Of a stretch of DNA of 64,000 bases, positions 1 to 12,323 are shown piece after piece; positions within the stretch are counted from its first letter, which is position 1, and every line of letters starts with the position of its first letter. Under the pieces are notes generated by a model that saw only the letters and a program-made list of their open reading frames with translations, had not been told where the DNA came from and searched no databases. The translations under genes and the position numbers were made by a program. Origin of the DNA: Dinoroseobacter sp049800835 (lineage in GTDB: Bacteria > Pseudomonadota > Alphaproteobacteria > Rhodobacterales > Rhodobacteraceae); the NCBI RefSeq assembly GCF_049800835.1, contig NZ_JBNAFU010000001.1:1426001-1490000 (forward strand), read 5' to 3'.

Positions 1-1650
1 GCTTGGTCGAGAGATGTCGCGCTGGAACGATTTGATGGCGCGCCCTTGACGTGTGAACTGCGCGGCAGTGTCATCGAAGCCGAAGGCGCACCGCGGGTTC
101 TTCTGACATTTCTCGACCTCGACGAATTGGAGCGGCATGCGCAAATCGCTGAGGCTGCGGAGCTGCACCGGGGCGGGCTTGCGGCGTGGGATCGGGCCAA
201 GGCGTTCTTTTCGGAGCTCGAACGCCAAAACCAGTTGATCCTGAACGCTGCCGGCGAAGGCATCTACGGCGTAAACGCCGAAGGAAAGACCACCTTTGTC
301 AATCGCGCAGCTCAGGAGATGCTTGGCTGGACAGCAGAGGATCTGTTGGGCCGCGACATTCATTCGAAAATCCACCATCACCACCTAGACGGAGAGGTCT
401 ACCATTCGCACGACTGCCCGATCTATCGTTCCTTCCGGTTCGAGCAGGTGCACCGGATCGAGGATGAGGTGTTCTGGCGCAAGGATGGCAAGCCGATCCG
501 GGTCGAGTACGTATCGACTCCGATTTACGATCAGCAGGTTCTGGCGGGGGCGGTCGTGATCTTCCGCGACATTACCGAACGCAAGGAAAACGAGCGCAAA
601 CTGCGAGAAGCATTGGAACAGGTGGCCGCCCTGAGTGATCGTCTGGAGCATGAGAACGCCTATTTGCAGGCTGCCATCACCAGCGAGCGGGCCCATCATG
701 ACATTATTGGCGAAAGCCCGGCAATAAAGCAGGTTCTGGCCAAGATCGATGCCGTCGCACAGACCGACGCGACGGTTTTCCTGACCGGGGAAACAGGCAC
801 AGGCAAGGCACTGGTCGCTTCCGCGATTCACAAGGACAGCCGCAGAAAGGGCCGCGCGCTGATCCATTTCAAGTGTGGCTCTGTTGCCCCGGAAGCGCTT
901 GAGGCGGAACTGTTCGGTCAGATCAAGGGCGCTCTGCCCGGGGCCGTACGAGACAAGCCCGGCCAGTTGGAACTTGCGCATGGCGGGACACTCTTTCTGG
1001 ATGATGTGGAGGAATTGCCGATCGAGCAGCAGGGCAAACTGTTGCAGGCGCTGCGCACCGGAACGGTCACGCGCGCGGGCGACACACGTTCCAAATCCGT
1101 CGACCTGCGCGTTATCGCAGCTACCACGCAACCGCCCGAGCAGTTGCTGTCCTCCGGAAGGCTGCGCGAGGACCTTCTCTTGTATCTGAACCTTTTCCCG
1201 ATCTCGTGCGCCCCGCTTCGCGACCGGACCGAAGACATCCCCGCCCTTGCCACGCACCTGTTGCAGATCGCCTGCCGCCGCTTGAACCGCAAGGCCCCGA
1301 TGATCACCCAAGGCACAATGCACCGCATGGTCAACTATGGCTGGCCCGGCAACGTGCGCGAATTGCGCAACGTGATCGAGCGGGCGGCGATTGTGTCCAA
1401 AGGTCCGAAGCTGGAGGTCGAAGTCGGTCAAGCCGACGCATCAATTCCAAAACATGCCAGTGCAGTGAAAACCGACGCGCAAATGCAGCAAATGGTCCGC
1501 GCCAACATCCTGGCCTGCCTGCGCGAAACCGAAGGTCGCGTCGCTGGTCCGGACGGGGCTGCGGCGCTTCTGGGGCTTAAACCGACAACTCTCTACTCCC
1601 GACTCAAGACGTACGGAATTTCCGAAATGGAATGGCGATCCGGTACCTAA
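1..1650 (+). CDS. PAS - AAA+ (sigma54-activator-like) - Fis transcriptional regulator, 5' truncated
   Basis: The reading frame is open from base 1, so the N-terminus lies outside the window; a TTG at 46 is only an internal candidate start. Visible order: a PAS domain (about nt 230-590), a coiled-coil linker rich in Leu/Glu (590-690), an AAA+ domain of bacterial enhancer-binding type (about 700-1400) and a C-terminal Fis-type HTH (about 1480-1630, AAALLGLKPTTLYSRLK). The AAA+ core departs from the family. Walker A (787-810) is GETGTGKA, where the family has GKE. The sigma54-contacting GAFTGA loop is GALPGA (928-945). Walker B is FLDDV instead of FLDEI (1000-1005). The arginine of the usual YYRLN segment is Tyr (codon 1183). 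Family membership is clear; whether it still drives sigma54 transcription is doubtful. Its neighbours katG and oxyR suggest, without proving, a stress role. Confidence 0.88.
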   Translation, partial: AWSRDVALERFDGAPLTCELRGSVIEAEGAPRVLLTFLDLDELERHAQIAEAAELHRGGLAAWDRAKAFFSELERQNQLILNAAGEGIYGVNAEGKTTFVNRAAQEMLGWTAEDLLGRDIHSKIHHHHLDGEVYHSHDCPIYRSFRFEQVHRIEDEVFWRKDGKPIRVEYVSTPIYDQQVLAGAVVIFRDITERKENERKLREALEQVAALSDRLEHENAYLQAAITSERAHHDIIGESPAIKQVLAKIDAVAQTDATVFLTGETGTGKALVASAIHKDSRRKGRALIHFKCGSVAPEALEAELFGQIKGALPGAVRDKPGQLELAHGGTLFLDDVEELPIEQQGKLLQALRTGTVTRAGDTRSKSVDLRVIAATTQPPEQLLSSGRLREDLLLYLNLFPISCAPLRDRTEDIPALATHLLQIACRRLNRKAPMITQGTMHRMVNYGWPGNVRELRNVIERAAIVSKGPKLEVEVGQADASIPKHASAVKTDAQMQQMVRANILACLRETEGRVAGPDGAAALLGLKPTTLYSRLKTYGISEMEWRSGT

Positions 1651-1662
1651 CCGCCAACACAG

Positions 1663-1694
1663 GACAGCCGGGCGCATCTCTGCGCCCGGCTGTC
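1663..1694. terminator. 14-bp perfect hairpin between convergent genes
   Basis: GACAGCCGGGCGCA and TGCGCCCGGCTGTC pair perfectly around a TCTC loop. It lies in the short gap between the end of the regulator (+) and the end of katG (-). There is no long T-run on either side, so it is a probable bidirectional terminator or mRNA 3'-end protector rather than a textbook one. Confidence 0.6.
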
Positions 1695-1711
1695 AACTCT
1701 GAGCCGTCGGA

Positions 1712-3913
1712 TCAGGCGATATCGAAACGATCCGCGTCCATCACCTTTACCCATGCCGCCACGAAGTCTGTAGCGAATTTGTCCTTCGCATCGTCCTGCG
1801 CATAGACCTCGGATACCGCGCGCAGTTGCGAGTTGGAACCAAAGACAAGGTCCGCTCGCGTCGCGGTCCATTTGACGTCGCCAGTGGCCACATCGCGCCC
1901 CTCAAACGCATTCGCGCTTTCGGAGACGGGCGTCCACTTGATCCCCATATCGACAATCGTGGTGAAGAAATCGTTGGACAACGTGCCGGGTTTGTCGGTG
2001 AACACACCATGAGCGGACCCACCATGGTTGGCCCCTAGCACCCGCAATCCGCCGACCAGCGCGGTCATCTCGGGTGCGCTGAGGGTCAGAAGCTGCGCAC
2101 GATCTACAAGAAGTTCTTCAGCCGAATAGGTGAAGTCCTTCTTCTGATAGTTGCGGAACCCGTCCGCCTGCGGCTCGAGCACGGCAAAGGAATCGATATC
2201 CGTGTCTTCTTCCGTCGCGTCCATGCGCCCTGGCGTAAAGGGCACTTCTATATCTGTTCCACCCGCTTTGGCTGCCGCTTCGACCGCCGCGGAGCCTGCC
2301 AGCACGATCAGGTCAGCGAGCGAGATTTTCTTGCCACCGGATTGTGCCGCGTTGAATTCCGACTGGATGCCTTCGAGAACGCCCAGAACCTTGGACAGTT
2401 GCGCAGGCTCGTTCACCTCCCAGTCCTTCTGCGGTGCGAGGCGAATGCGCGCCCCGTTTGCACCGCCGCGCAGGTCAGACCCGCGGAAGGTCGAGGCGGA
2501 CGCCCATGCGGTGGACACCAGTTCAGAGGTGGACAGGCCGCTGTCGAGGATCTTGGCTTTCAGGGCGTCGATGTCGCCTGCGTTGACCAACTCGTGGTCC
2601 ACAGCCGGGATCGGGTCTTGCCAGATCAGATCCTCGTCCGGCACCTCGCTGCCGACATACCGGACCTTCGGCCCCATGTCGCGGTGGGTCAACTTGAACC
2701 ACGCCCGCGCGAACGCGTCGGCGAACTCCTCAGGATTGGCGTGGAAATGGCGCGAGATCTTCTCGTAGGCCGGGTCCATCCGCATGGCCATGTCGGCGGT
2801 TGTCATCATGATCGACCGGTTCCGCTCCCCGGTGGCGGGGTCTGGTGCGTGGTCTTCGGGCTTCAGATCCTTGGGTTGCCACTGCCACGCGCCAGCCGGG
2901 CTTTTCGTCAGTTCCCAGTCGTATCCGAACAGCACATCGAAATAGCCCATGTCCCAAGTTGTCGGGTTCGGCGTCCATGCGCCTTCGATACCACTGGTGA
3001 TGGTGTCGGCACCCTTGCCGCTGGCATGGGTGGAGAGCCAGCCAAAGCCCATCGCTTCGATCTCGCCGCCCTCGGGGTCTGCTCCGACATGGGCGGCATC
3101 GCCTGCACCATGAGCCTTGCCAAAGGTGTGACCACCCGCCGTCAGCGCGACGGTCTCGTAGTCATTCATGGCCATGCGCGCGAAGGTTTCGCGGATGTCG
3201 CGACCGGAGGCAACCGGGTCGGGCTTGCCATTGGGGCCTTCGGGATTGACGTAAATCAGGCCCATCTGCACGGCTGCCAGCGGGCTTTCAAGCTCGCGGT
3301 CCCCGGTGTAGCGGTTGTCGCCCAGCCATTCCTCTTCCTTGCCCCAGTAAATGTCTTCCTCGGGCTCGAACACATCTTCGCGACCGCCCGCAAACCCGAA
3401 CGTCTTGAAGCCCATCGACTCCATCGCGACGTTCCCTGCAAGGATCATCAGGTCGGCCCAGGAAATGGCATTCCCGTACTTCTGCTTGATCGGCCAGAGC
3501 AGACGGCGCGCCTTGTCTAGGTTGCCGTTGTCGGGCCAACTATTCAGCGGCGCGAACCGCTGCGTACCACTGCGTGCGCCCCCGCGGCCATCTGACGTCC
3601 GATAGGTGCCGGCACTGTGCCAAGCCATGCGCACGAAGAGCCCGCCATAGTGGCCATAATCCGCAGGCCACCAGTCCTGACTGTCCGTCATCAACGCGGT
3701 GAGGTCTTTCTTCAGGGCAGAGAGATCGAGCACCTTGAACGCCTCGGCATAGTTGAAATCCGATGGCAAGGGGCTTGAGGCGGGTGTATTCTGGTGCAGG
3801 ATCTTGAGGTTAAGCTGGTTAGGCCACCAGTCTCCGTTCGATCTGACGCTGAAGACCGTGTTGCGCACCGCGCCATGCATCACTGGGCACTTGCCTACGT
3901 CGTTACCGTCCAT
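1712..3913 (-). CDS. katG: catalase-peroxidase KatG
   Basis: Bifunctional haem catalase-peroxidase that removes H2O2. The start at 3913 gives 733 residues, beginning MDGNDVGKCPVMHGA like the family. It has a GGAGA ribosome site about 7 nt upstream; the frame stays open 25 codons further but lacks that support. The distal haem triad is visible as R95, W98 and H99 (FVRMAWHSAG), and the proximal His is H262 (TAGGHTFGKAHG). Y221 and M247 can complete the Met-Tyr-Trp adduct with W98 that family catalase activity requires. The C-terminal duplicated domain is full length. It is divergent from oxyR, the normal peroxide-sensing activator of katG, so OxyR control from the shared 207-bp gap is likely. 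Confidence 0.98.
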   Translation of the reverse strand: MDGNDVGKCPVMHGAVRNTVFSVRSNGDWWPNQLNLKILHQNTPASSPLPSDFNYAEAFKVLDLSALKKDLTALMTDSQDWWPADYGHYGGLFVRMAWHSAGTYRTSDGRGGARSGTQRFAPLNSWPDNGNLDKARRLLWPIKQKYGNAISWADLMILAGNVAMESMGFKTFGFAGGREDVFEPEEDIYWGKEEEWLGDNRYTGDRELESPLAAVQMGLIYVNPEGPNGKPDPVASGRDIRETFARMAMNDYETVALTAGGHTFGKAHGAGDAAHVGADPEGGEIEAMGFGWLSTHASGKGADTITSGIEGAWTPNPTTWDMGYFDVLFGYDWELTKSPAGAWQWQPKDLKPEDHAPDPATGERNRSIMMTTADMAMRMDPAYEKISRHFHANPEEFADAFARAWFKLTHRDMGPKVRYVGSEVPDEDLIWQDPIPAVDHELVNAGDIDALKAKILDSGLSTSELVSTAWASASTFRGSDLRGGANGARIRLAPQKDWEVNEPAQLSKVLGVLEGIQSEFNAAQSGGKKISLADLIVLAGSAAVEAAAKAGGTDIEVPFTPGRMDATEEDTDIDSFAVLEPQADGFRNYQKKDFTYSAEELLVDRAQLLTLSAPEMTALVGGLRVLGANHGGSAHGVFTDKPGTLSNDFFTTIVDMGIKWTPVSESANAFEGRDVATGDVKWTATRADLVFGSNSQLRAVSEVYAQDDAKDKFATDFVAAWVKVMDADRFDIA

Positions 3914-4120
3914 CCTGTCTCTCCATTCTTGAAAAAGAGGGTCAAATTCTGTGCTCGGGTCGCTTTTCCACGCGCGTGGCAACGCCAACCTCAGCGCAGT
4001 CTCTGCGCGTTTCGTGTCACGTTTGCGAAAGCCTCCCCAGCCCGCTGACCATGTATCTACACGAGTCGGCCCATCGGTTTAAGTTGCATAAAAATATCGT
4101 AGTGATAATTTTTTCCTATG
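3914..4120. promoter_or_regulatory. katG-oxyR divergent promoter region
   Basis: The 207-bp gap separates divergent katG and oxyR. The part next to oxyR is AT-rich and holds the dyad TATC-GTAGT-GATA at 4095-4107, 13 bp before the oxyR start, where an autoregulatory LysR site could lie. I cannot align a full four-ATAG OxyR consensus, so the exact operator is not assigned. Confidence 0.4.
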
Positions 4121-5074
4121 ATGAATCTAACTCTCAAGCAACTTCGGTACTTCGAGGCCGTTGCGAAACAAGGTCATTTCGGACGCGCTGCGGCTGTCTG
4201 CTCCATATCGCAGCCTGCACTGTCGGTTCAGATCAGGGATATGGAGGAAAGTCTGGGCGTTACGCTGTTTGAACGTGGTCCAAGGGGTGTGACCCTGACA
4301 GGGTTCGCGGAAACGCTGGCTCCGCGGGTTCGCGCGATACTGCGCGAGGTGGATGAACTCGGCGAACTTGCCCGTGCAGCCCGCGGCGACCTATCGGGTC
4401 GGCTCAGGCTCGGCGTTATTCCAACCATAGCGCCTTATCTGTTACCGCGCTTGATCACGGCCATCACACGTCGATTTGCAGATGTGGACCTGCACGTCCG
4501 CGAAAGCCAGACACAGCGCCTCGTAGAGGAGTTGGTAGAAGGGCAGATCGACGCCGCGCTCGTCGCCCTTCCGGTGGAGCATCCGGCTTTGACATCCCTC
4601 GAACTGTTCAGCGAAACGCTGGTTTTCGTTCGCCCTGGGAGCGAGGCAGCAAAACCGGCCCCGGCACGATCGGAACTACAAAACATGCGGCTGCTGCTGC
4701 TGGAAGAAGGCCACTGTTTTCGGGATCAGGCGCTGTCGTTCTGCGGCCTGCCGAAGACGCAGCCGCGCGACGGGCTGGACGGAAGCTCGCTATCTACGCT
4801 GGTGCAGATGGTCGGCAGCGGCATAGGCGTGACCATGATCCCGGAAATGGCGATCGATGTGGAGACAAAGTCCGCGCCGGTCGCTGTCGCCCGGTTTTCC
4901 GATACAGAACCCGTGCGACGCATCGGTATGCTGTGGCGACGCACAAGCCCGCTGCATGATCACCTGTCTGAGCTTGCGGAGATGACCAAGGACCTCGCAT
5001 TGGCGCAGCAAGATGACCTGCGCGAGGCCGCAACCACACTACATGAGCCGCCTCAGCGATCCAAAGGCATCTGA
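4121..5074 (+). CDS. oxyR: peroxide-sensing LysR-type regulator OxyR
   Basis: LysR-type regulator with an N-terminal winged HTH (residues 1-60) and a periplasmic-binding-like effector domain. Two ATGs lie in tandem (4118 and 4121). From the second, the cysteines of GHCFRDQALSFC fall at 199 and 208, the same positions as the redox disulfide pair of E. coli OxyR, which favours that start. No clear Shine-Dalgarno is visible. It is divergent from katG, its expected target. The last 22 bp overlap the convergent channel gene. By family knowledge H2O2 oxidises the two cysteines and switches DNA binding and activation. Confidence 0.95.
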   Translation: MNLTLKQLRYFEAVAKQGHFGRAAAVCSISQPALSVQIRDMEESLGVTLFERGPRGVTLTGFAETLAPRVRAILREVDELGELARAARGDLSGRLRLGVIPTIAPYLLPRLITAITRRFADVDLHVRESQTQRLVEELVEGQIDAALVALPVEHPALTSLELFSETLVFVRPGSEAAKPAPARSELQNMRLLLLEEGHCFRDQALSFCGLPKTQPRDGLDGSSLSTLVQMVGSGIGVTMIPEMAIDVETKSAPVAVARFSDTEPVRRIGMLWRRTSPLHDHLSELAEMTKDLALAQQDDLREAATTLHEPPQRSKGI

Positions 5075-5493
5075 AAAGAAAACAATCGGTTCAGTAACGC
5101 GATCAGAAACGCAGTGCTGATCCCGAACGCCAGAAGCCCTGTAATCGCTCCGAATGTCGCGAAAATCCGAAGCGCCGGGCCGAGGACAAGGTCACCGTAG
5201 CCAAGCGTCGTGTAGGTTACGGTCGCGAAGTAGAAGCTTGTCGGAAAGTCCTCGAACGCCCCAACACGGTCATACACTCCGGCCCAGAACCAGATTTGAA
5301 CCGTATGAGCGAAGACAAGGGCGACAAGACCGAAAGAGATAAGGGCGACGTTCCGGAGCACAGAACGCTGCCTTGCAAACGCCTCCGACAAACGGTGAAA
5401 GACGGGGATACTGGCCGCGACCACGGCGACATGAAACAGTGTCGACAGCGACAGGTAAAGCGTCCCGAGCACAATTTGCATCGTCATCGTCAT
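5053..5493 (-). CDS. two-transmembrane potassium channel family protein
   Basis: A 146-residue membrane protein with N-terminal hydrophobic helices, a pore loop carrying the K+ selectivity filter signature TTLGYGD (about residues 95-101) and a final transmembrane helix. This is the Ion_trans_2 pore module. No RCK/TrkA nucleotide-binding domain follows, so it is the bare pore form. Start choice is uncertain because Met occurs at residues 1, 3 and 5; an AAGGGAA lies about 13 nt before the first. Its 3' end overlaps oxyR tail-to-tail by 22 bp. Gating ligand unknown. Confidence 0.85.
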   Translation of the reverse strand: MTMTMQIVLGTLYLSLSTLFHVAVVAASIPVFHRLSEAFARQRSVLRNVALISFGLVALVFAHTVQIWFWAGVYDRVGAFEDFPTSFYFATVTYTTLGYGDLVLGPALRIFATFGAITGLLAFGISTAFLIALLNRLFSFQMPLDR

Positions 5494-5604
5494 GGTGTCG
5501 TGGGTTCCCTTCGGACAAGCTCGAACAACTCAACTGACCCTAAGGTCAGGGTGAGAATTAAGGAAGACGGTTGTCTTGCGCCCGCCCTACCGGTCAGCAC
5601 CAGC

Positions 5605-6813
5605 CTACAAGCCCACGAAAAACCGGATCACGAAGGCGTTCGCAAGATCGACGAAAAAAGCCGATACCAGTGGCAACACGATGAATGCGAGGGGGGCAGC
5701 ACCGTATCGCTTCGTCACGGACGTCATGTTTGCAATAGCCGTTGGCGTCGCCCCAAGCGCAAACCCTGCAAAACCGGCGCTGAGAACTGCGGCCGTGTAG
5801 GTGCGTCCGATAACCGGGAAAACGATCAACATGATAAACGCCACTGTCATTACCACCTGCAGGGCAAGCACACCGATCAACGGACCGCCCAATTCGTTCA
5901 GGCTCCAAAGCTGCATGCTCATCAAGGACATCGCTAGGAAGACAGACAGCGCATAGTCCGACAGAACCGCAAGTGCGCGACTGCCGGAAGGCCATGTGAT
6001 TCCCCGCAAGACATGAGGTACGGTGTTCGACATCACGATCCCCACCAACAGACAGGGCACGAACAGCGGGAGCTGGAGCCCGAACTCCGCGATGTAAACA
6101 TTGGCGATGTAGCCGAAGAAAATCGCGACATGCGCGGCCAGCATCGAGCGCATCAGACTGATATGATTGACAACATCTGCGGGCTCGCCTTCGACTTCGT
6201 ATTCGAGGCCAACAATGGGGGGCGCATCGTGGGGGCCTTCGAGGCCGTAGCGGTCGATAAGGGTCTTGGCAATCGGGCCACCAATCAGAGCGGCCATCAC
6301 GAGCCCAAGTGTTGCAGTTGCAATCCCGACCTCCGTCGCTCCGGCGAATTCGGTCATGGACGCGATCTGGGGACCCCAGGCAATCGCCGTGCCATGCCCG
6401 CCGATCAGAGCGGCCGATCCAAGCAGAACGGACATAGGCCTTGGCAGATCAAACAACAGCGTACCAAGGTAGCCCACCGTGTTTTGCAGGATCATGAAAC
6501 CTATGGTCAGGCCCAATAGAATGCCCAACAAAGGCCCCCCCTTTATCAAGCTTGAGAGCCTCGCATTCAGGCCGATTGTTGCGAAGAACAGGACCAGCAT
6601 GTAATCGCGCACCTGCAGATCGAAGACGATCTGGCGCCCGGTCAACGCAAAGAACGCCCATGTCAAAAGCGCGACGGCCAATCCACCCGAGACCGGCTCC
6701 GGAATGTTGTAGTTCCTGAGGAATGCGACGCTCCTTGTCAGGAAGGCCCCGACAAAGAAGACAACGAATCCGATGGTCACGGACAGGAACGCGGGGACAA
6801 AAAGGTCTTGCAT
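5605..6813 (-). CDS. gltS: sodium/glutamate symporter GltS
   Basis: A 402-residue polytopic inner-membrane carrier of the GltS (ESS) family, which imports glutamate with Na+. Hydrophobic segments cover nearly the whole protein in two halves, split by a polar loop around residues 195-215. Family landmarks are GGHGTAIAWGP in the first half and LGATPTAIANM in the second; these are the inverted-repeat reentrant-loop motifs. The length matches E. coli GltS (about 401). The N-terminus MQDLFVPAFLSVTIGF is hydrophobic from the first helix. It is probably monocistronic. Confidence 0.93.
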   Translation of the reverse strand: MQDLFVPAFLSVTIGFVVFFVGAFLTRSVAFLRNYNIPEPVSGGLAVALLTWAFFALTGRQIVFDLQVRDYMLVLFFATIGLNARLSSLIKGGPLLGILLGLTIGFMILQNTVGYLGTLLFDLPRPMSVLLGSAALIGGHGTAIAWGPQIASMTEFAGATEVGIATATLGLVMAALIGGPIAKTLIDRYGLEGPHDAPPIVGLEYEVEGEPADVVNHISLMRSMLAAHVAIFFGYIANVYIAEFGLQLPLFVPCLLVGIVMSNTVPHVLRGITWPSGSRALAVLSDYALSVFLAMSLMSMQLWSLNELGGPLIGVLALQVVMTVAFIMLIVFPVIGRTYTAAVLSAGFAGFALGATPTAIANMTSVTKRYGAAPLAFIVLPLVSAFFVDLANAFVIRFFVGL

Positions 6814-6954
6814 GATCGGCTCTGTACTGGGGCAACTCGATCTTTGTCATGAACCAAGGCAGGTCAGCAACCTGCCGCGCCAGGAAAATCGGACCGTCAA
6901 CGAGACGCCGGGGTAGCAGGCCCGAAAATCCGCGATACCTCAGACGATCTCGGG

Positions 6955-8058
6955 CTATCCCTCCTGCTGATCAGCCGAAATCCGTGGGGCCGCTCTGCGC
7001 GCTTGCGAGATGTAAACAGAAACAGTGACCAAATCCGCTGTCGGAATATGCGCCTCCCCTTGCAGCAGAGCTTCGAGTGCCTGCGCCTGAGACCAGTCCG
7101 CAACTTGCGTGAATTCCCGAGCAATCGTTCCGGCAAGCTCGGAGCGCATGTCGAGGGTTCGCGCCAGAGCCGCATCAATGGCCGCGACCGTGTCCGGCGC
7201 AGCATGGCCCCTTTGAAGGGCAAGGGCAGTGATCACCCCACGCACCTTCTCCGGCGGCTGTGTCGGGTCCAGCAGGAAATCGTGCTCCAGGAACCGTACG
7301 CCGACCGCGCCCTCCAATTCCACAAGCGCCGCAGCGAAGGCTCCAATATTATTCGCCCAATCCCACCCATGCACGCGCTCAAAATAGTCATACATTTCGG
7401 CCCGCGCGCGATCATCATTGCTCAGGCCAAGCAACAGAACCCGAATTGGTTGATAAGGGTATCCCGCACGGGTCCACAGATCGGACAACAACTCTTCAAC
7501 AGGAATCTTCAGTTCGATCGACCGCAGCAAGCCGTAGGGCGCCTTGTCCAACTCCCGTATGGCCAGCTCGCGCAGCCGTGCGTCCGAACTGTCGAGGAGT
7601 GCCTCGAAAACGGCCAGCCTGGATGCGGGGTACTGCCCTGCCCAGACCTCCCGATGCGCGAGGGCCGTGTCCAGCACCGCCCTGTATTCCGAGTCTACAT
7701 AGGCGACCTGTGACCAGCCGCTCTCCTCTGTCCATCGGAAAAGGACAGCATCCTCGATCCGGCGGGCCATGCTCTGGCGTGCTCGAGCGTTCACAAGGAA
7801 GGGTATGCGGGTTGGTCCGGTCTGCCCCCGCAGAACTTCACTCACCTTGTAGGAAAACTCTTTGTCTGGATCGGGACGCGCCAGCACGAGGGTCTCGGCA
7901 CTCAGCACCCAGTCGATGACGGTCCGCTTCGGCTTTGTCATGTCGAACGCGCATGCATGCAATGCGCCCGCAAACGGAGCGGACGCAATGGCGGCTGAAA
8001 GCGCCAAACCACCCAGCACGCGTCTCAATTGCGTCTTAGGTCGTTCAAGCCCTGTCAT
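6955..8058 (-). CDS. exported hypothetical protein, alpha-helical C-terminal part
   Basis: I do not recognise a named family. From the ATG at 8058 the protein has 367 residues with a Sec-type signal peptide (RR near residues 12-13, then GGLALSAAIASAPFAGALHA), followed by a Cys (HACAFD). The -2 His argues against a true lipobox. The mature N-terminal part looks beta-rich. From about residue 140 it becomes helical with HEAT-like segments (RLAVFEALLDSSDARLRELAIREL). An alternative GTG start at 8079 has an AAGG upstream. It lies downstream of the rRNA operon's last tRNA on the same strand but is separated by about 190 bp. Periplasmic location is inferred. Confidence 0.7.
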   Translation of the reverse strand: MTGLERPKTQLRRVLGGLALSAAIASAPFAGALHACAFDMTKPKRTVIDWVLSAETLVLARPDPDKEFSYKVSEVLRGQTGPTRIPFLVNARARQSMARRIEDAVLFRWTEESGWSQVAYVDSEYRAVLDTALAHREVWAGQYPASRLAVFEALLDSSDARLRELAIRELDKAPYGLLRSIELKIPVEELLSDLWTRAGYPYQPIRVLLLGLSNDDRARAEMYDYFERVHGWDWANNIGAFAAALVELEGAVGVRFLEHDFLLDPTQPPEKVRGVITALALQRGHAAPDTVAAIDAALARTLDMRSELAGTIAREFTQVADWSQAQALEALLQGEAHIPTADLVTVSVYISQARRAAPRISADQQEG

Positions 8059-8165
8059 TTCCACAAAGAAGAGCACCACACGCCTTCACTCCAACACGTC
8101 CGGGGAGGAAAAGGTCTCACGGTGCACTTGATTTGTCTAGGCGACGCCGCAGTCCAAACTCGCCG

Positions 8166-8194
8166 AAAAACAACCGCGGGGCCTTTCCGAGGCC
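8166..8194 (-). terminator. possible rRNA-operon terminator
   Basis: Read on the minus strand, a GGCCT-CGGA-AGGCC hairpin is followed nine bases later by TTTTT. It lies about 55 bp past the 3' end of the initiator tRNA. The distance from stem to T-run is longer than usual, so the call is weak. Confidence 0.35.
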
Positions 8195-8247
8195 AAACGA
8201 TGGCTTGCGGCTCTCATCGGTATCCCGGGTTTTCTGCGCGTTATTTT

Positions 8248-8324
<77 letters not shown>

Positions 8325-8416
8325 CCATTTTTTGCGGATTTTTGTCCGCATTGGTGCGTTTGTTTCGAGATCGTATCGAGAGGTAAACGAGACTATTTTT
8401 ATTGGCTTTTTTCTAG

Positions 8417-8533
8417 GTTTGGCGGTGACCTACTCTCCCACGCCTTAAGACGCAGTACCATTGGCGCTACGGCACTTAACGACCGAGTTCGGGATGGGAT
8501 CGGGTGTTTTGCTCGCGCTATGACCACCAAACC
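8417..8533 (-). rRNA. rrf: 5S ribosomal RNA
   Basis: About 117 nt. The ends GGTTTGGTGG and CCGCCAAACC pair as helix I. The internal segments CCCGATCCCATCCCGAACTCGG and GGGAGAGTAGGTCACCGCC (loop and helix IV/V) match bacterial 5S. Ends are estimated from helix I pairing. Confidence 0.96.
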
Positions 8534-8659
8534 GAGGAAAAAGCCGTTTCCGGTCGATTTTGCGATGCAGTCGCCGGTTTTGTGTCAATCAGAGGATGTT
8601 CCAAGCCAAGGGGGGCTTTGCAGCAGGGGTCGCGTTTTGCGCCTTCTACTGGATCAAAT

Positions 8660-11521
<2,862 letters not shown>

Positions 11522-12000
11522 TTGATCCAGAAGAAGACGCACAGCGCCAACTCCCGGAACAAAGCTTTACTATCCCACCCCCCGCTGGTTCACAGGGGGC
11601 TTGGTCCGCAATCCTGTCGGATCGCGGTGGTTAGTGTACTTGACTTGGAACAAAAATTGCCGCGCTGCTCAGCCCCGAAAGACTGTCAGCAGATCAACCC
11701 GCACTTGGGAAGATCAGCAATCTCTGATGTTTAACTCTCTATACGATTTCAAAGCAGTCGCGACGCGACTGCGTTGGGCGTGATGTAGCGGGTTCCAGAG
11801 GAACCTGCGGGTCACGCACCGTTGTCTGCCGGGCAATGCTTACGCATCCCCCGAGAACAAACATTTCAGAAGTTCCGAAGAACTGCTCAAAAGTGTATTC
11901 TTATTTATTCGATCTCTGGCGCCCTACATCGCTAGAACCTGCCCTCTCATCGCTTCTGCGACGCGACTGCCGGGCAACGCCTTTTGCTGCACAAAAGGCT

Positions 12001-12076
12001 TGGTGGAGCCTAGCGGGATCGAACCGCTGACCTCCTGAATGCAAATCAGGCGCTCTCCCAGCTGAGCTAAGGCCCC
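12001..12076 (-). tRNA. tRNA-Ala (TGC)
   Basis: A 76-nt cloverleaf with encoded CCA, acceptor GGGGCCT/AGGCTCC and anticodon loop TTTGCAT. It lies in the rRNA spacer, as in most proteobacteria. Confidence 0.97.
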
Positions 12077-12246
12077 ATTTGCTCCGCAAATGGGGCCTGG
12101 TGTGGGTAAGCGGTTCTTCGAAGAAGAACTGCGGCCACACACCGTCTCCATTCCGGGAGCTGTTCACGCAACCCAAACGGGTCGCACGCAATTGGCAGAG
12201 CCAATCGCTTCCGCGACACGTCCAATTTGCGCGGCAAATTGAACGG

Positions 12247-12323
<77 letters not shown>

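Noticed and set aside
385..1431. Long minus-strand open frame opposite the regulator
   Set aside because: It lies fully antisense to a well-conserved PAS/AAA+ gene; its translation has no domain logic and is a GC-rich shadow frame.
2342..3520. 392-codon plus-strand frame opposite katG
   Set aside because: Antisense shadow of katG; the katG motifs are complete on the other strand.
5494..5604. CTGACC-CTAA-GGTCAG inverted repeat between gltS and the channel gene
   Set aside because: Only a 6-bp stem without T-run; too weak for a terminator call.
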